DNA of 5,764 nt from an uncultured Fibrobacter sp. GTDB taxonomy: Bacteria; Fibrobacterota; Fibrobacteria; Fibrobacterales; Fibrobacteraceae. Positions 1 through 5,764 of the stretch are shown one piece after another. The translations under genes and the position numbers were made by a program. Each line of letters starts with the position of its first letter. Position 1 is the first letter of the stretch. The stretch covers positions 1-5,764 of the forward strand of contig NZ_CALEFV010000074.1 of NCBI RefSeq assembly GCF_937877005.1, given 5' to 3'. The notes beneath the pieces were generated by a model, which did no database searches, was not told the origin of the DNA, and worked only from the letters and a program-made list of their open reading frames with translations.

Positions 1-1599
1 TCTGAGCCCGTCCGCGAAATTCCGGGTCACGGTCACAAGAAGCGCATTATGGTGCTGGGTGGCGGCCCGAACAGAATCGGTCAGGGTATCGAATTTGACT
101 ACTGCTGCTGCCACGCCGCCTTTACGCTGCGTCGCGAAGGCTACGAAGTCATCATGGTGAACTCCAACCCTGAAACGGTTTCCACCGACTACGATACATC
201 CGACAAACTCTACTTTGAACCGCTCACGCTCGAAGACGTGATGGGCATATACGAACGCGAAAAGTGCGCGGGCGTCATCGTGCAATTCGGCGGCCAGACT
301 CCGCTGAACCTCGCCATGCGCCTGAAGAAGGCCGGTGCAAATGTGGTCGGCACAAGCCCCGAAGACATCGACCTCGCCGAAGACCGCGACTTCTTCAAGC
401 AGCTGGTTGACAAGGTCGGCATCAAGCAGGCCGAAAGCGGCATCGCCCACAACGTGGAAGAGGCCCTCGCCATCGTCGAGAAAATCGGCTACCCCGTTTT
501 GGTGCGCCCGAGCTTCGTTCTCGGCGGCCGCGGCATGGTGATTGTCTACAAGGAAAAATACCTGCGCAAGTTCGTGGAAGAAGCCGCCGCCATTGGCGAA
601 GGCAAGCCCATCCTCATCGACCGCTTCTTGGAAGACGCTACCGAACTCGACGTGGACTGCATCAGCGACGGCAAGCACACCGTGGTGGGCGCCATCATGG
701 AACACGTGGAACCCGCAGGCATCCACTCCGGCGACTCCGCGAGCGTGATTCCGCCCATGACGCTCTCCAAGGAAATTCAGGACAAGGTCCGCGCCTACGC
801 CAAGGAATTCGCGAAGGAACTCCACGTTTGCGGCCTCATGAACATGCAGCTCGCCGTCAAGGATGGCGAACTCTACATGATCGAAGTGAATCCGCGCGCA
901 TCGCGCACCGTGCCGTTCGTGTCCAAGTCCATCGGCGTCCCGCTCGCAAGCTACGCGAGTCGCTGCATGCTGGGCGAAACCCTCGAACAAATCGGCTTTA
1001 CCGAAGAAGTCCACGTGCCTTACGTGAGCGTCAAGGAAGCCGTGTTCCCGTTCGTCAAGTTCCCGGGCGTGGACATCACGCTTTCTCCGGAAATGAAGTC
1101 TACCGGCGAAGTCATGAGCCTCGATCGCGACCGCGGCCTTGCCTACCTCAAGAGCCAGCTGGCATCGGGCAACAAAGTCCCGAGCCAGGGCAACATCTTC
1201 GTCTCGCTCAAGGACGAAGACAAGCAGAAGGCCGTTCCGCTCATCAAGCGCCTCGTAGACATGGGCTACCAGATTTACGCCACCCGCGGCACCTCGACGA
1301 TGCTTTACAACGAAGGCATCAAGACCCGCGCCGTGTTCCGCATCTCCCGTGGCCGCCCGAACCTGCTGGACCTCATCCACGACAAGGAAGTGCAGTGGAT
1401 CGTGAACACCACCGAGAACGGCGCCGAAGCCATGGTCGATGAAATCCAGATGCGCTCCAAGGCCGTCGTCTCCGGCATTCCAATCACGACGACCATCGCC
1501 GCCCTCACCTCCACTGTCGAAGGCCTCATGGACAAACACGACTTCGGAAGATTCGAAGTGTGCAGCTTGCAAGAGTATCATAGACACGTGAAGAAGTAA
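1..1599 (+). CDS. carB: Carbamoyl-phosphate synthase large subunit, C-terminal half (5' end outside window)
   Basis: The reading frame is open from base 1 and ends at TAA 1597-1599, giving 532 residues, about half of the usual ~1070-residue protein. With the small subunit CarA, CarB makes carbamoyl phosphate from glutamine, bicarbonate and ATP in the cytoplasm, for pyrimidine and arginine synthesis. The fragment begins just before the second synthetase half. The GGGPNRIGQGIEFDY motif follows at residues 20-34, then NPETVSTDYDTSD and FGGQTPLNLA. The second ATP-grasp domain, which phosphorylates carbamate, has its metal ligands in place (Gln283, Glu295 and Asn297 within MNMQ...EVNPRASRTVPF). 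From about residue 398 comes the MGS-like allosteric domain, with ATRGT (Thr428, Thr431) and VNTT (Asn469, Thr471) at the positions that bind nucleotide effectors in E. coli CarB. The frame is intact. The ATG at 49 is internal, not the start. The next gene is convergent, 15 bases away. Identification is near certain from motif conservation. Confidence 0.97.
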   Translation, partial: SEPVREIPGHGHKKRIMVLGGGPNRIGQGIEFDYCCCHAAFTLRREGYEVIMVNSNPETVSTDYDTSDKLYFEPLTLEDVMGIYEREKCAGVIVQFGGQTPLNLAMRLKKAGANVVGTSPEDIDLAEDRDFFKQLVDKVGIKQAESGIAHNVEEALAIVEKIGYPVLVRPSFVLGGRGMVIVYKEKYLRKFVEEAAAIGEGKPILIDRFLEDATELDVDCISDGKHTVVGAIMEHVEPAGIHSGDSASVIPPMTLSKEIQDKVRAYAKEFAKELHVCGLMNMQLAVKDGELYMIEVNPRASRTVPFVSKSIGVPLASYASRCMLGETLEQIGFTEEVHVPYVSVKEAVFPFVKFPGVDITLSPEMKSTGEVMSLDRDRGLAYLKSQLASGNKVPSQGNIFVSLKDEDKQKAVPLIKRLVDMGYQIYATRGTSTMLYNEGIKTRAVFRISRGRPNLLDLIHDKEVQWIVNTTENGAEAMVDEIQMRSKAVVSGIPITTTIAALTSTVEGLMDKHDFGRFEVCSLQEYHRHVKK

Positions 1600-1614
1600 G
1601 CGAGTAGGAAGTCT

Positions 1615-3072
1615 TTAGAACTTCTCGAAAAATTCCCACGTAGCTTGCGGCACCCAGGACTGCTGCTGGCCGGGGTCCTTGTGGTCCCAGATGTGTCCGC
1701 CGCTCTGCGTGCACCAGCGAACAGGGAATCTTTCCTCGACGGTCGTGTAGTCGTAGCACTTGTGCGGGGCGTTGCGTTGGGCTTCTTCGGCGCGTTCGTT
1801 CTTCGCCTTGCCGCCTTCGGAGTTGAGCGTCAAGATGATGTCACGCGCGTTCCTGCCCATTTCAGGGGTGCACATGCCATCATCGAGGCCGAGCACACCC
1901 ATCCAGCCGATTCCCATTTTCTTGCGCTGCGGGAGCCAGATGTTGCGTTCCGCGGTTTCGTAAACGGCCACTGCGCGGAGCACGTCCTGGTGGTTCCACG
2001 AAAGGCCGTTGCTGAACATGGCGCCGTAGCTGAATCCCGTGGAAAAAACGCGGCTCGAATCGATGCAGAAGTTGCCTTCGAGATATGCGAGGAGTTCGTC
2101 AAACAGGAGGTAATCATCCTGCCCCCAGGGCAGCTGGTTTCCATTGCCTTCGGGCGCAACGAATATCGCGGTTTCGTTCTTGTCAATCCACTTGAGGCCG
2201 TGATAGCCTTCGTCCTGCACGGCGCTTCCTGAACCGCCCATGCACTGCATTCCGAAAATGAGTTTGTACGGTTTGTTCTTGTCGTAACTTTTCGGCATGT
2301 CGATGCGCACGGTACGCACGCCTTTGCTCCACCTAAAGTCAATGTAGGGTTTGTCGCCACGATACTTGTAATCAAGCTTAGTGTCCTTGCCACAACCACG
2401 AGTGGGAACAGGGTCGTTCTTGAGGCCCCATCCGTATTCGTACTGCGGTTGCGGCGGAGCGGTTTTCTTAAGCGTAAGCGCAAGATTTGTGTCAAGATTG
2501 TCGAGCTTTACATTGAGGGTATCGAAACCGTCGGCAACAATGCGCAGATTGTCCGAATCGCCCACCTTGAGAAGCGCCTTTGCTCCAGACTTCGCGCCGA
2601 ATGCCGTATTGAAACTTCCATCGGCGACAAACTGGAACGTTTGCGAAGCGCTACCTACGCGGACGCGCGCGAAGTACTTGCCCTGCGCTTTCACGGAAGA
2701 CTTCATGTCAACCGTACCCGCGCCGTAGAGAGTTTCATTCAGCAGGCGGTTCCCGAACACGTCGAAAATCTGCACCTGTACCGGAGAAATTTGCCCCTGC
2801 GAAAACGATAGGACGCCGTTGTTCACGGAGAGAAATCCGACCGAGTTTCTGCCTGTCAGAGCCAGCTGTTCTTCGGCCTGATGAATCGTAAATGCACCCG
2901 AGGTATCTGTTTTCGCTTTGAGCCCTTTTTGAACAAGCGAAACATCTGCGTCTTGGACAGCCTTGCCGCCATCGTCGCTCACCTTGCCTGTCAGGGTAAA
3001 CGCATTCGCCGTCACGACAGACAACGCCATAATAACGCCAACGGACACACCGATCCATAGAGCATGATTCAT
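1615..3072 (-). CDS. Secreted multi-domain esterase, CE1/feruloyl esterase-PHB depolymerase type
   Basis: The protein has 485 residues. I chose ATG at 3072 because AAGGAG (3080-3085) sits 7 bases upstream; a TTG at 3117 would add 15 residues without such a site and would hide the signal peptide. Residues 1-24 are a signal peptide (hydrophobic core, likely cut after ANA). Residues ~25-68 look like a carboxypeptidase-regulatory-type beta domain (LTGKVSDDGGKAVQDADV...TDTSGAFTI). Residues ~76-150 resemble a T9SS-type sorting beta-sandwich (VQIFDVFGNRLLNETL...GKYFARV). A short Pro/Gln linker (~205-212) follows. Residues ~215-485 form an alpha/beta-hydrolase with nucleophile Ser348 in GFSYG, likely acid Asp397 or Asp398 in LGLDDG, and His460 in GGHIWD. 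Six cysteines (227, 277, 336, 401, 439, 454), all in the catalytic part, fit an extracytoplasmic disulfide-bonded enzyme. Family knowledge suggests it removes ferulate or acetyl groups from plant xylan; the exact substrate is inference. It is transcribed divergently from the CDF gene. Confidence 0.85.
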   Translation of the reverse strand: MNHALWIGVSVGVIMALSVVTANAFTLTGKVSDDGGKAVQDADVSLVQKGLKAKTDTSGAFTIHQAEEQLALTGRNSVGFLSVNNGVLSFSQGQISPVQVQIFDVFGNRLLNETLYGAGTVDMKSSVKAQGKYFARVRVGSASQTFQFVADGSFNTAFGAKSGAKALLKVGDSDNLRIVADGFDTLNVKLDNLDTNLALTLKKTAPPQPQYEYGWGLKNDPVPTRGCGKDTKLDYKYRGDKPYIDFRWSKGVRTVRIDMPKSYDKNKPYKLIFGMQCMGGSGSAVQDEGYHGLKWIDKNETAIFVAPEGNGNQLPWGQDDYLLFDELLAYLEGNFCIDSSRVFSTGFSYGAMFSNGLSWNHQDVLRAVAVYETAERNIWLPQRKKMGIGWMGVLGLDDGMCTPEMGRNARDIILTLNSEGGKAKNERAEEAQRNAPHKCYDYTTVEERFPVRWCTQSGGHIWDHKDPGQQQSWVPQATWEFFEKF

Positions 3073-3079
3073 AAAACCA

Positions 3080-3085
3080 CTCCTT
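3080..3085 (-). promoter_or_regulatory. Ribosome binding site deciding the esterase start
   Basis: On the minus strand AAGGAG lies 7 bases before ATG 3072. It is the strongest Shine-Dalgarno match in this intergenic region and sets the esterase start there instead of at the upstream TTG 3117. Confidence 0.8.
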
Positions 3086-3150
3086 TTTGATTTTCTATTC
3101 CAGAAAATACTTTTCAAGAAGCGGTTTAGTTCTTATGTAAACTTTTTTGC

Positions 3151-3168
3151 GTTGACAACGCTGTCCAC
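3151..3168. promoter_or_regulatory. Imperfect inverted repeat in divergent intergenic region, possible operator
   Basis: GTTGACA (3151-3157) and TGTCCAC (3162-3168) are inverted copies with 6 of 7 bases pairing, separated by ACGC. It lies in the 150-base gap (3073-3222) between the divergently read esterase and CDF genes, 79 bases from one start and 54 from the other. A TTGACA hexamer within it (3152-3157) would read as a -35 box on the plus strand, but no good -10 box follows at 16-18 bases. On the minus strand TTGTCA (3153-3158) with TAAGAA (3130-3135) at 17 bases is a weak promoter candidate for the esterase. Either a regulator site or part of a promoter is possible; a chance match cannot be excluded. 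I see nothing else clear in the gap apart from the two ribosome binding sites. Confidence 0.3.
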
Positions 3169-3208
3169 AAAAATCCCAAAGGTCATTTATTTCTAATTTC
3201 CGTTAAAA

Positions 3209-3213
3209 AAGGA
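3209..3213 (+). promoter_or_regulatory. Ribosome binding site of the CDF gene
   Basis: AAGGA ends 9 bases before ATG 3223, in an A-rich context. It is modest but acceptable, and it supports 3223 as the start, since no other in-frame start with a comparable site is seen upstream. Confidence 0.5.
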
Positions 3214-3222
3214 TCAGATTTT

Positions 3223-4335
3223 ATGAACGAAGCAGAAAACCGCCAAAAGGTCATTGTCCGTACAAGTATCATCGGCATCGCGGCAAACATCGTGCTGTCG
3301 GCATTCAAGGCATTCGTCGGCTTTGCAACCAACTCCATCGCCGTAACGCTCGATGCTGTAAACAACCTTTCCGATGCACTGTCTTCGGTCATTACGATTG
3401 TGGGCGCAAAGCTTTCGAACAAGTTGCCCGACAAAAAACATCCGCTCGGTTACGGGCGAATCGAATACCTGAGCGCGATGGTGGTCGCGGCAATCGTGCT
3501 CTACGCCGGCGGCACCTCGGCGGTGGAATCCGTCAAGAAAATCATCCACCCCGAAGCAGCGGATTACTCCACGGTTTCGCTGGTCATTATCGCTTCGGCG
3601 GTAGTGGTAAAACTCGTGCTCGGCAAATTCGTGAAACGCCAGGGCGAACGCGTGAATTCGGGTGCGCTCGTGGCATCGGGTGCAGACGCCCTGTTCGACG
3701 CCATTCTCTCCCTTTCGGTGCTGGCATCAGCCATCGTCTTCATCCTCACGGGAATTTCACTTGAAGCCTACGTGGGCCTCGTGATTTCAGGATTCATCAT
3801 CAAGTCGGGCATCGGCATGCTCATCGAAACTCTGGACGACATTCTGGGCAAACGCGCCGACGGCGACCTGGTCAAGAAAATCAAGGCGCTACTCACCGAA
3901 GAACCGCAAGTCCGCGGAGCCTATGACGTCATCCTGAACAACTACGGCCCAGACAAGTTTCTCGGTTCTGTACACCTAGAACTCCCCGATACCATGACCG
4001 TCGAAGAAGTTGACGAACTCACCCGCAAGGTGCAAGCACGCGTACTCAAGGAAACCGGTGTGATTCTCACGGGCGTGGGAGTTTATTCGCACAATACCAA
4101 GAATGACGAAGCCGCCAAAATCCGCAGCAACGTTTTGAAGTTGGTGAAGGCGCATGAGTGGGCATTGCAGTTCCACGGCTTCTACGTGAACCTTGAAGAA
4201 AAGGCTATTCGTTTTGACGTGGTCATGAACTTCGAAATCAAGCCTCAAGAAGGTCTGGACATACTCCACAAGGAAATCAGCGAAGCCTACCCCGACTTCG
4301 ATTTGCATATTGCCGCCGACATAGACGCATCGTAG
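3223..4335 (+). CDS. Cation diffusion facilitator transporter, predicted Mn2+ exporter with duplicated C-terminal domain
   Basis: This is a 370-residue inner-membrane protein that should export a divalent metal in exchange for protons. Six hydrophobic segments are visible at about 13-33, 38-60, 82-104, 116-134, 158-177 and 181-201. The family signature HPLGYGRIEYLSA follows segment 2 (residues 73-85). The transport site is set by paired residues: Asn47 and Asp51 in segment 2 (AVNNLSDA) and Asp155 and Asp159 in segment 5 (GADALFDA). This N-D/D-D set matches streptococcal MntE-type manganese exporters and differs from the His-containing site of zinc CDFs such as CzcD, so Mn2+ is the preferred prediction; Fe2+ or other metals are not excluded. 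The cytoplasmic part is long: a first ferredoxin-like dimerisation domain (~212-290) and a second, similar one (~297-368), where typical CDFs of ~300 residues have one. It stands alone, with a terminator directly downstream. The family is certain, the metal inferred. Confidence 0.93.
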   Translation: MNEAENRQKVIVRTSIIGIAANIVLSAFKAFVGFATNSIAVTLDAVNNLSDALSSVITIVGAKLSNKLPDKKHPLGYGRIEYLSAMVVAAIVLYAGGTSAVESVKKIIHPEAADYSTVSLVIIASAVVVKLVLGKFVKRQGERVNSGALVASGADALFDAILSLSVLASAIVFILTGISLEAYVGLVISGFIIKSGIGMLIETLDDILGKRADGDLVKKIKALLTEEPQVRGAYDVILNNYGPDKFLGSVHLELPDTMTVEEVDELTRKVQARVLKETGVILTGVGVYSHNTKNDEAAKIRSNVLKLVKAHEWALQFHGFYVNLEEKAIRFDVVMNFEIKPQEGLDILHKEISEAYPDFDLHIAADIDAS

Positions 4336-4361
4336 CGCCGACTGATTTGTTCCTTTATTTT

Positions 4362-5027
4362 TTAAAACGGTTGCACACCTAAATCGGTGTCGCCGTTTTT
4401 TACTTTTGCAAGGATTTCAAGCCCCGTCAGGTCTTGCATCATGCGGATGTTGTCGTCTTCCATTTCCAGGTTACCGCTAGAGCCGTAGCGGTTCACAATG
4501 AGCCCGCGGATGGAAAGCCCGCAACTGCGAGCGTATTCCACCGTGAGCACGCAAGCGTTAATGGAGCCGAGGGCCGCTGTCGTAACAATAAGCAGCGGAA
4601 GGCCTAACGTTTTCATGATATCGACGAGGAATATTTTCTGGTCATCGTAGCGGATGGGGCAAATGATTCCGCCGCTGCCTTCGGCGAAAATGAATTCATG
4701 ACGAGCGCAGGCCGCATCAAAATCATCTTTAACTTTCGCAAGTTCTACAGGATTGCCTTCTTTGCGGGCCGCGAGATGCGGCGAGACCGCTTCTTTATAG
4801 ACATAGCTCACAAGTTGTTCTTGCGTATCGGAAAGATTCGCGATGCGTTTCACGTAATCGGCGTCACCTGCGACCCATTTGCCGTCGCGGAGTTCTGCGC
4901 CGCTGAGGGCCGCCTTGTAGTAACCTGCATCGATGCCGGAATCGCGCCATTTTTTAACGAGAAGGGCGGTAATGAATGTTTTGCCGACATCGGTTCCGGT
5001 GGCTGTGATGAAATAACCTTTGGACAT
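4362..5027 (-). CDS. bioD: ATP-dependent dethiobiotin synthetase
   Basis: This cytoplasmic enzyme closes the ureido ring of dethiobiotin from 7,8-diaminopelargonate, CO2 and ATP, the penultimate step of biotin synthesis. The 221 residues are the normal length. Visible are the P-loop GTDVGKT (11-17), Lys38 in GYYKAALSG (the E. coli motif is KPVASG, so a variant also seen in other bacterial BioD proteins), Asp55 in AGDAD, SPHLAAR (82-88), the second-domain motif EGSGG (116-120) that contacts substrate and Mg2+, and Asn179 in LIVNR for nucleotide binding. Start is ATG 5027 (MSKGYFITATGTDVGKT), directly at the N-terminal strand and without an evident Shine-Dalgarno site. It lies 47 bases downstream of bioF in the same direction, so the two are probably co-transcribed. 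Its stop is 26 bases from the convergent CDF gene, whose terminator overlaps its last codons. Confidence 0.95.
   Translation of the reverse strand: MSKGYFITATGTDVGKTFITALLVKKWRDSGIDAGYYKAALSGAELRDGKWVAGDADYVKRIANLSDTQEQLVSYVYKEAVSPHLAARKEGNPVELAKVKDDFDAACARHEFIFAEGSGGIICPIRYDDQKIFLVDIMKTLGLPLLIVTTAALGSINACVLTVEYARSCGLSIRGLIVNRYGSSGNLEMEDDNIRMMQDLTGLEILAKVKNGDTDLGVQPF
4364..4401 (+). terminator. Rho-independent terminator of the CDF gene, inside the 3' end of bioD
   Basis: AAAACGG (4364-4370) pairs with CCGTTTT (4393-4399). Inside it ACACC (4375-4379) pairs with GGTGT (4386-4390) around a 6-base TAAATC loop, with a small 4/2 internal loop between the stems. Six T residues (4396-4401) and then ACTTTTG follow on the plus strand. 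It starts 29 bases after the CDF stop. In the opposite direction the stem is followed by only four T then an A run, so it is weaker for bioD. The sequence also encodes the last residues of BioD. Confidence 0.65.
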
Positions 5028-5039
5028 AAAAAGTAAACA

Positions 5040-5060
5040 GTGGTTAGTGATTAGTGGTTA
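5040..5060. repeat. Three tandem 7-base repeats between bioF and bioD
   Basis: GTGGTTA, GTGATTA and GTGGTTA follow one another without gaps, with one mismatch in the middle copy (on the minus strand TAACCAC, TAATCAC, TAACCAC). They fill almost half of the 47-base spacer and end 12 bases before the bioD start, where a ribosome binding site would be expected nearby. The role is unknown. A spread intergenic repeat or slipped-strand expansion is plausible. Confidence 0.7.
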
Positions 5061-5074
5061 GGAATAGCGACGCT

Positions 5075-5437
5075 TCACAAGCAATCATTTATGATTTGAG
5101 CGATGGTTGTTGCGGCAGTTTGAAGCTGTTCGTGCGTGTGCGTTGCCATTAGGCTTGCGCGCAAGCGAGCTTGGCCCTTGGCGACGGTCGGATAACGAAT
5201 CGCAGGAATGAGTATTCCCGCATTCTGGAGTGCAGCCGAAATTTCAAGCGCGCGGGCTTCGTCACCGATGACTATTGGAACAATCGCCGAAGGAGACTGT
5301 TCCACGTTCACGCCTTCATGCTGCAAGGCTTCGCAGAAAAATTTCACATTATCGCGCAGATTTTGAACGCGTTCAGGATGCGCATCGATGTAGCGCAAGT
5401 TATTGCAGGCTGCGGCGGCAACGGCAGTGGTGAGGAT
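5075..5437 (-). pseudogene. bioF: 8-amino-7-oxononanoate synthase, C-terminal third only (interrupted at a junction)
   Basis: BioF is a PLP enzyme that condenses pimeloyl thioester with alanine in the first dedicated ring-assembly stage of biotin synthesis. About 120 C-terminal residues are recognisable, ending at TGA 5077-5075: the helix AVAAAACNNLRYI, then SAIVPIVIGDEARALEIS (E. coli: SAIQPLIVGDNSRALQLA), and AIRYPTVAKGQARLRASL (E. coli: AIRPPTVPAGTARLRLTL), which contributes to the active site. The ~260 N-terminal residues with the PLP lysine are missing. Upstream codons, although open to 5731, no longer resemble BioF because the DNA there encodes an unrelated protein on the other strand. 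The right boundary given is approximate; similarity fades between 5430 and 5480. The retained part is undamaged, which favours an assembly break over an old decaying gene. Its neighbour bioD supports the identity. Confidence 0.85.
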
Positions 5438-5764
5438 ATTGATTTCGACGCAATAGGTGAAAAAATCGAAAATATGTCCGATGATGAGAAAACATTGGAA
5501 GAAATGGCAATGATCGGCGCGGAATGCAATAAGCAGGGAATGCAGTTGTTGTATCACAATCATGACTTTGAATTTGTAAAGCTGGACGGCGAATACGCAC
5601 TGGATATTCTTTACAAGGCAGTTGCTCCGGAATATCTGCAGACCCAGCTGGATACCTGCTGGGTGAATGTCGGCGGTGAAGATCCCGCAGAATATGTGCT
5701 GAAATACAGCGGCAGAGCACCGGTGGTCCATCTGAAAGACTTTGTGATGCAGGGCAAGGAAAAG
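5438..5764 (+). CDS. Sugar phosphate isomerase/epimerase (xylose isomerase-like TIM barrel), fragment lacking both ends
   Basis: The plus frame with codons starting at 5438, 5441 and so on is open to the window edge and encodes a middle segment of the AP-endonuclease-2/xylose-isomerase-like family: EEMAMIGAECNKQGM, then LLYHNHDFEFVKLDGEYALD, QLDTCWVNVGGEDPAEYVL and VVHLKDF. YHNHDFEF, LDTCWV with its metal-ligand Asp, and the His of VHLKD are typical family motifs. The substrate is unknown; members act on sugars, inositols and related compounds. No start codon with the right N-terminal domain exists: the first ~130 residues expected of the family are absent, and the sequence to the left is bioF on the other strand. 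The true left boundary lies between about 5430 and 5480, with clear similarity from about 5495. The motif pattern recalls clostridial (Lachnospiraceae-like) homologues, unlike the rest of the window; this is an impression without a search. Confidence 0.8.
   Translation, partial: MDFDAIGEKIENMSDDEKTLEEMAMIGAECNKQGMQLLYHNHDFEFVKLDGEYALDILYKAVAPEYLQTQLDTCWVNVGGEDPAEYVLKYSGRAPVVHLKDFVMQGKEK

Noticed and set aside
828..1442. 204-residue plus-strand frame inside carB
   Set aside because: It lies entirely within the well-conserved carB frame, is Arg/Pro/His-rich and has no recognisable motif; a shadow of GC-rich codons.
1601..1627. Hairpin GAAGT/ACTTC between carB and the esterase as a terminator
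   Set aside because: The stem is only 5 pairs plus a bulged 3-pair extension, is AT-rich, and has no T run on either strand.
1645..2232. 195-residue plus-strand frame opposite the esterase
   Set aside because: Antisense to the catalytic domain with its Ser/Asp/His motifs intact on the minus strand. No ribosome binding site or known domain supports it.
1830..2495. 221-residue minus-strand frame overlapping the esterase in another frame
   Set aside because: Low-complexity Thr/Ser/Arg composition and complete overlap with the real gene; no frameshift is needed because the esterase frame is intact.
3073..3117. TTG at 3117 as the esterase start
   Set aside because: It would place 15 charged residues before the signal peptide, and it lacks the strong AAGGAG site that precedes ATG 3072.
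3073..3222. Metal riboswitch upstream of the CDF gene
   Set aside because: The gap is short and shared with the divergent gene, and I see no yybP-ykoY-like conserved loops or strong stems before the start.
4698..5036. 112-residue plus-strand frame opposite bioD
   Set aside because: Antisense shadow of a gene with all BioD motifs; no independent support.
5075..5731. Continuous 218-residue minus-strand reading frame read as one protein
   Set aside because: Only the C-terminal part matches BioF. The N-terminal part is the reverse complement, in register, of the isomerase coding sequence and is rich in Cys/His/Phe without family motifs.

Overview
The window looks like a piece of a Fibrobacter-like (Fibrobacterota) chromosome, possibly from a gut or rumen metagenome assembly. 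This is an inference from a secreted carbohydrate-esterase-type protein with modular N-terminal beta domains, from moderate GC with GAA/AAG/CTC/ATC-rich codons, and from the gene mix. No rRNA or other decisive taxonomic marker is present.

Layout from left to right: (1) the C-terminal half of carbamoyl-phosphate synthase large subunit, carB (+), cut by the left window edge. (2) A convergent gene (-) for a secreted multi-domain alpha/beta-hydrolase esterase of the CE1/feruloyl-esterase/PHB-depolymerase-like type. (3) A 150-base divergent intergenic region with an imperfect inverted repeat. (4) A cation diffusion facilitator (CDF) transporter (+) with an Asn-Asp-Asp-Asp metal site, which suggests Mn2+ export. 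(5) A convergent bioD (-), whose last codons double as a good rho-independent terminator for the CDF gene. (6) A 47-base spacer with a 7-base tandem repeat. (7) The C-terminal third of bioF (-), which stops making sense near 5430-5480. (8) From there to the right edge, a fragment of an unrelated gene on the other strand, a sugar phosphate isomerase/epimerase (TIM barrel) that resembles Firmicutes homologues.

Functionally, carB serves pyrimidine and arginine synthesis. bioF and bioD are consecutive steps of biotin synthesis and probably one operon read leftwards. The esterase would act outside the cytoplasm, probably on plant cell-wall esters, and the CDF pump handles metal homeostasis. No previously undescribed multi-gene system is visible. 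The most notable point is the right end, where bioF and the isomerase are both cut at the same place and each lacks its N-terminal part. That is best explained by an assembly chimera or, less likely, a real rearrangement. No tRNA, rRNA, CRISPR array, insertion sequence or riboswitch was seen.
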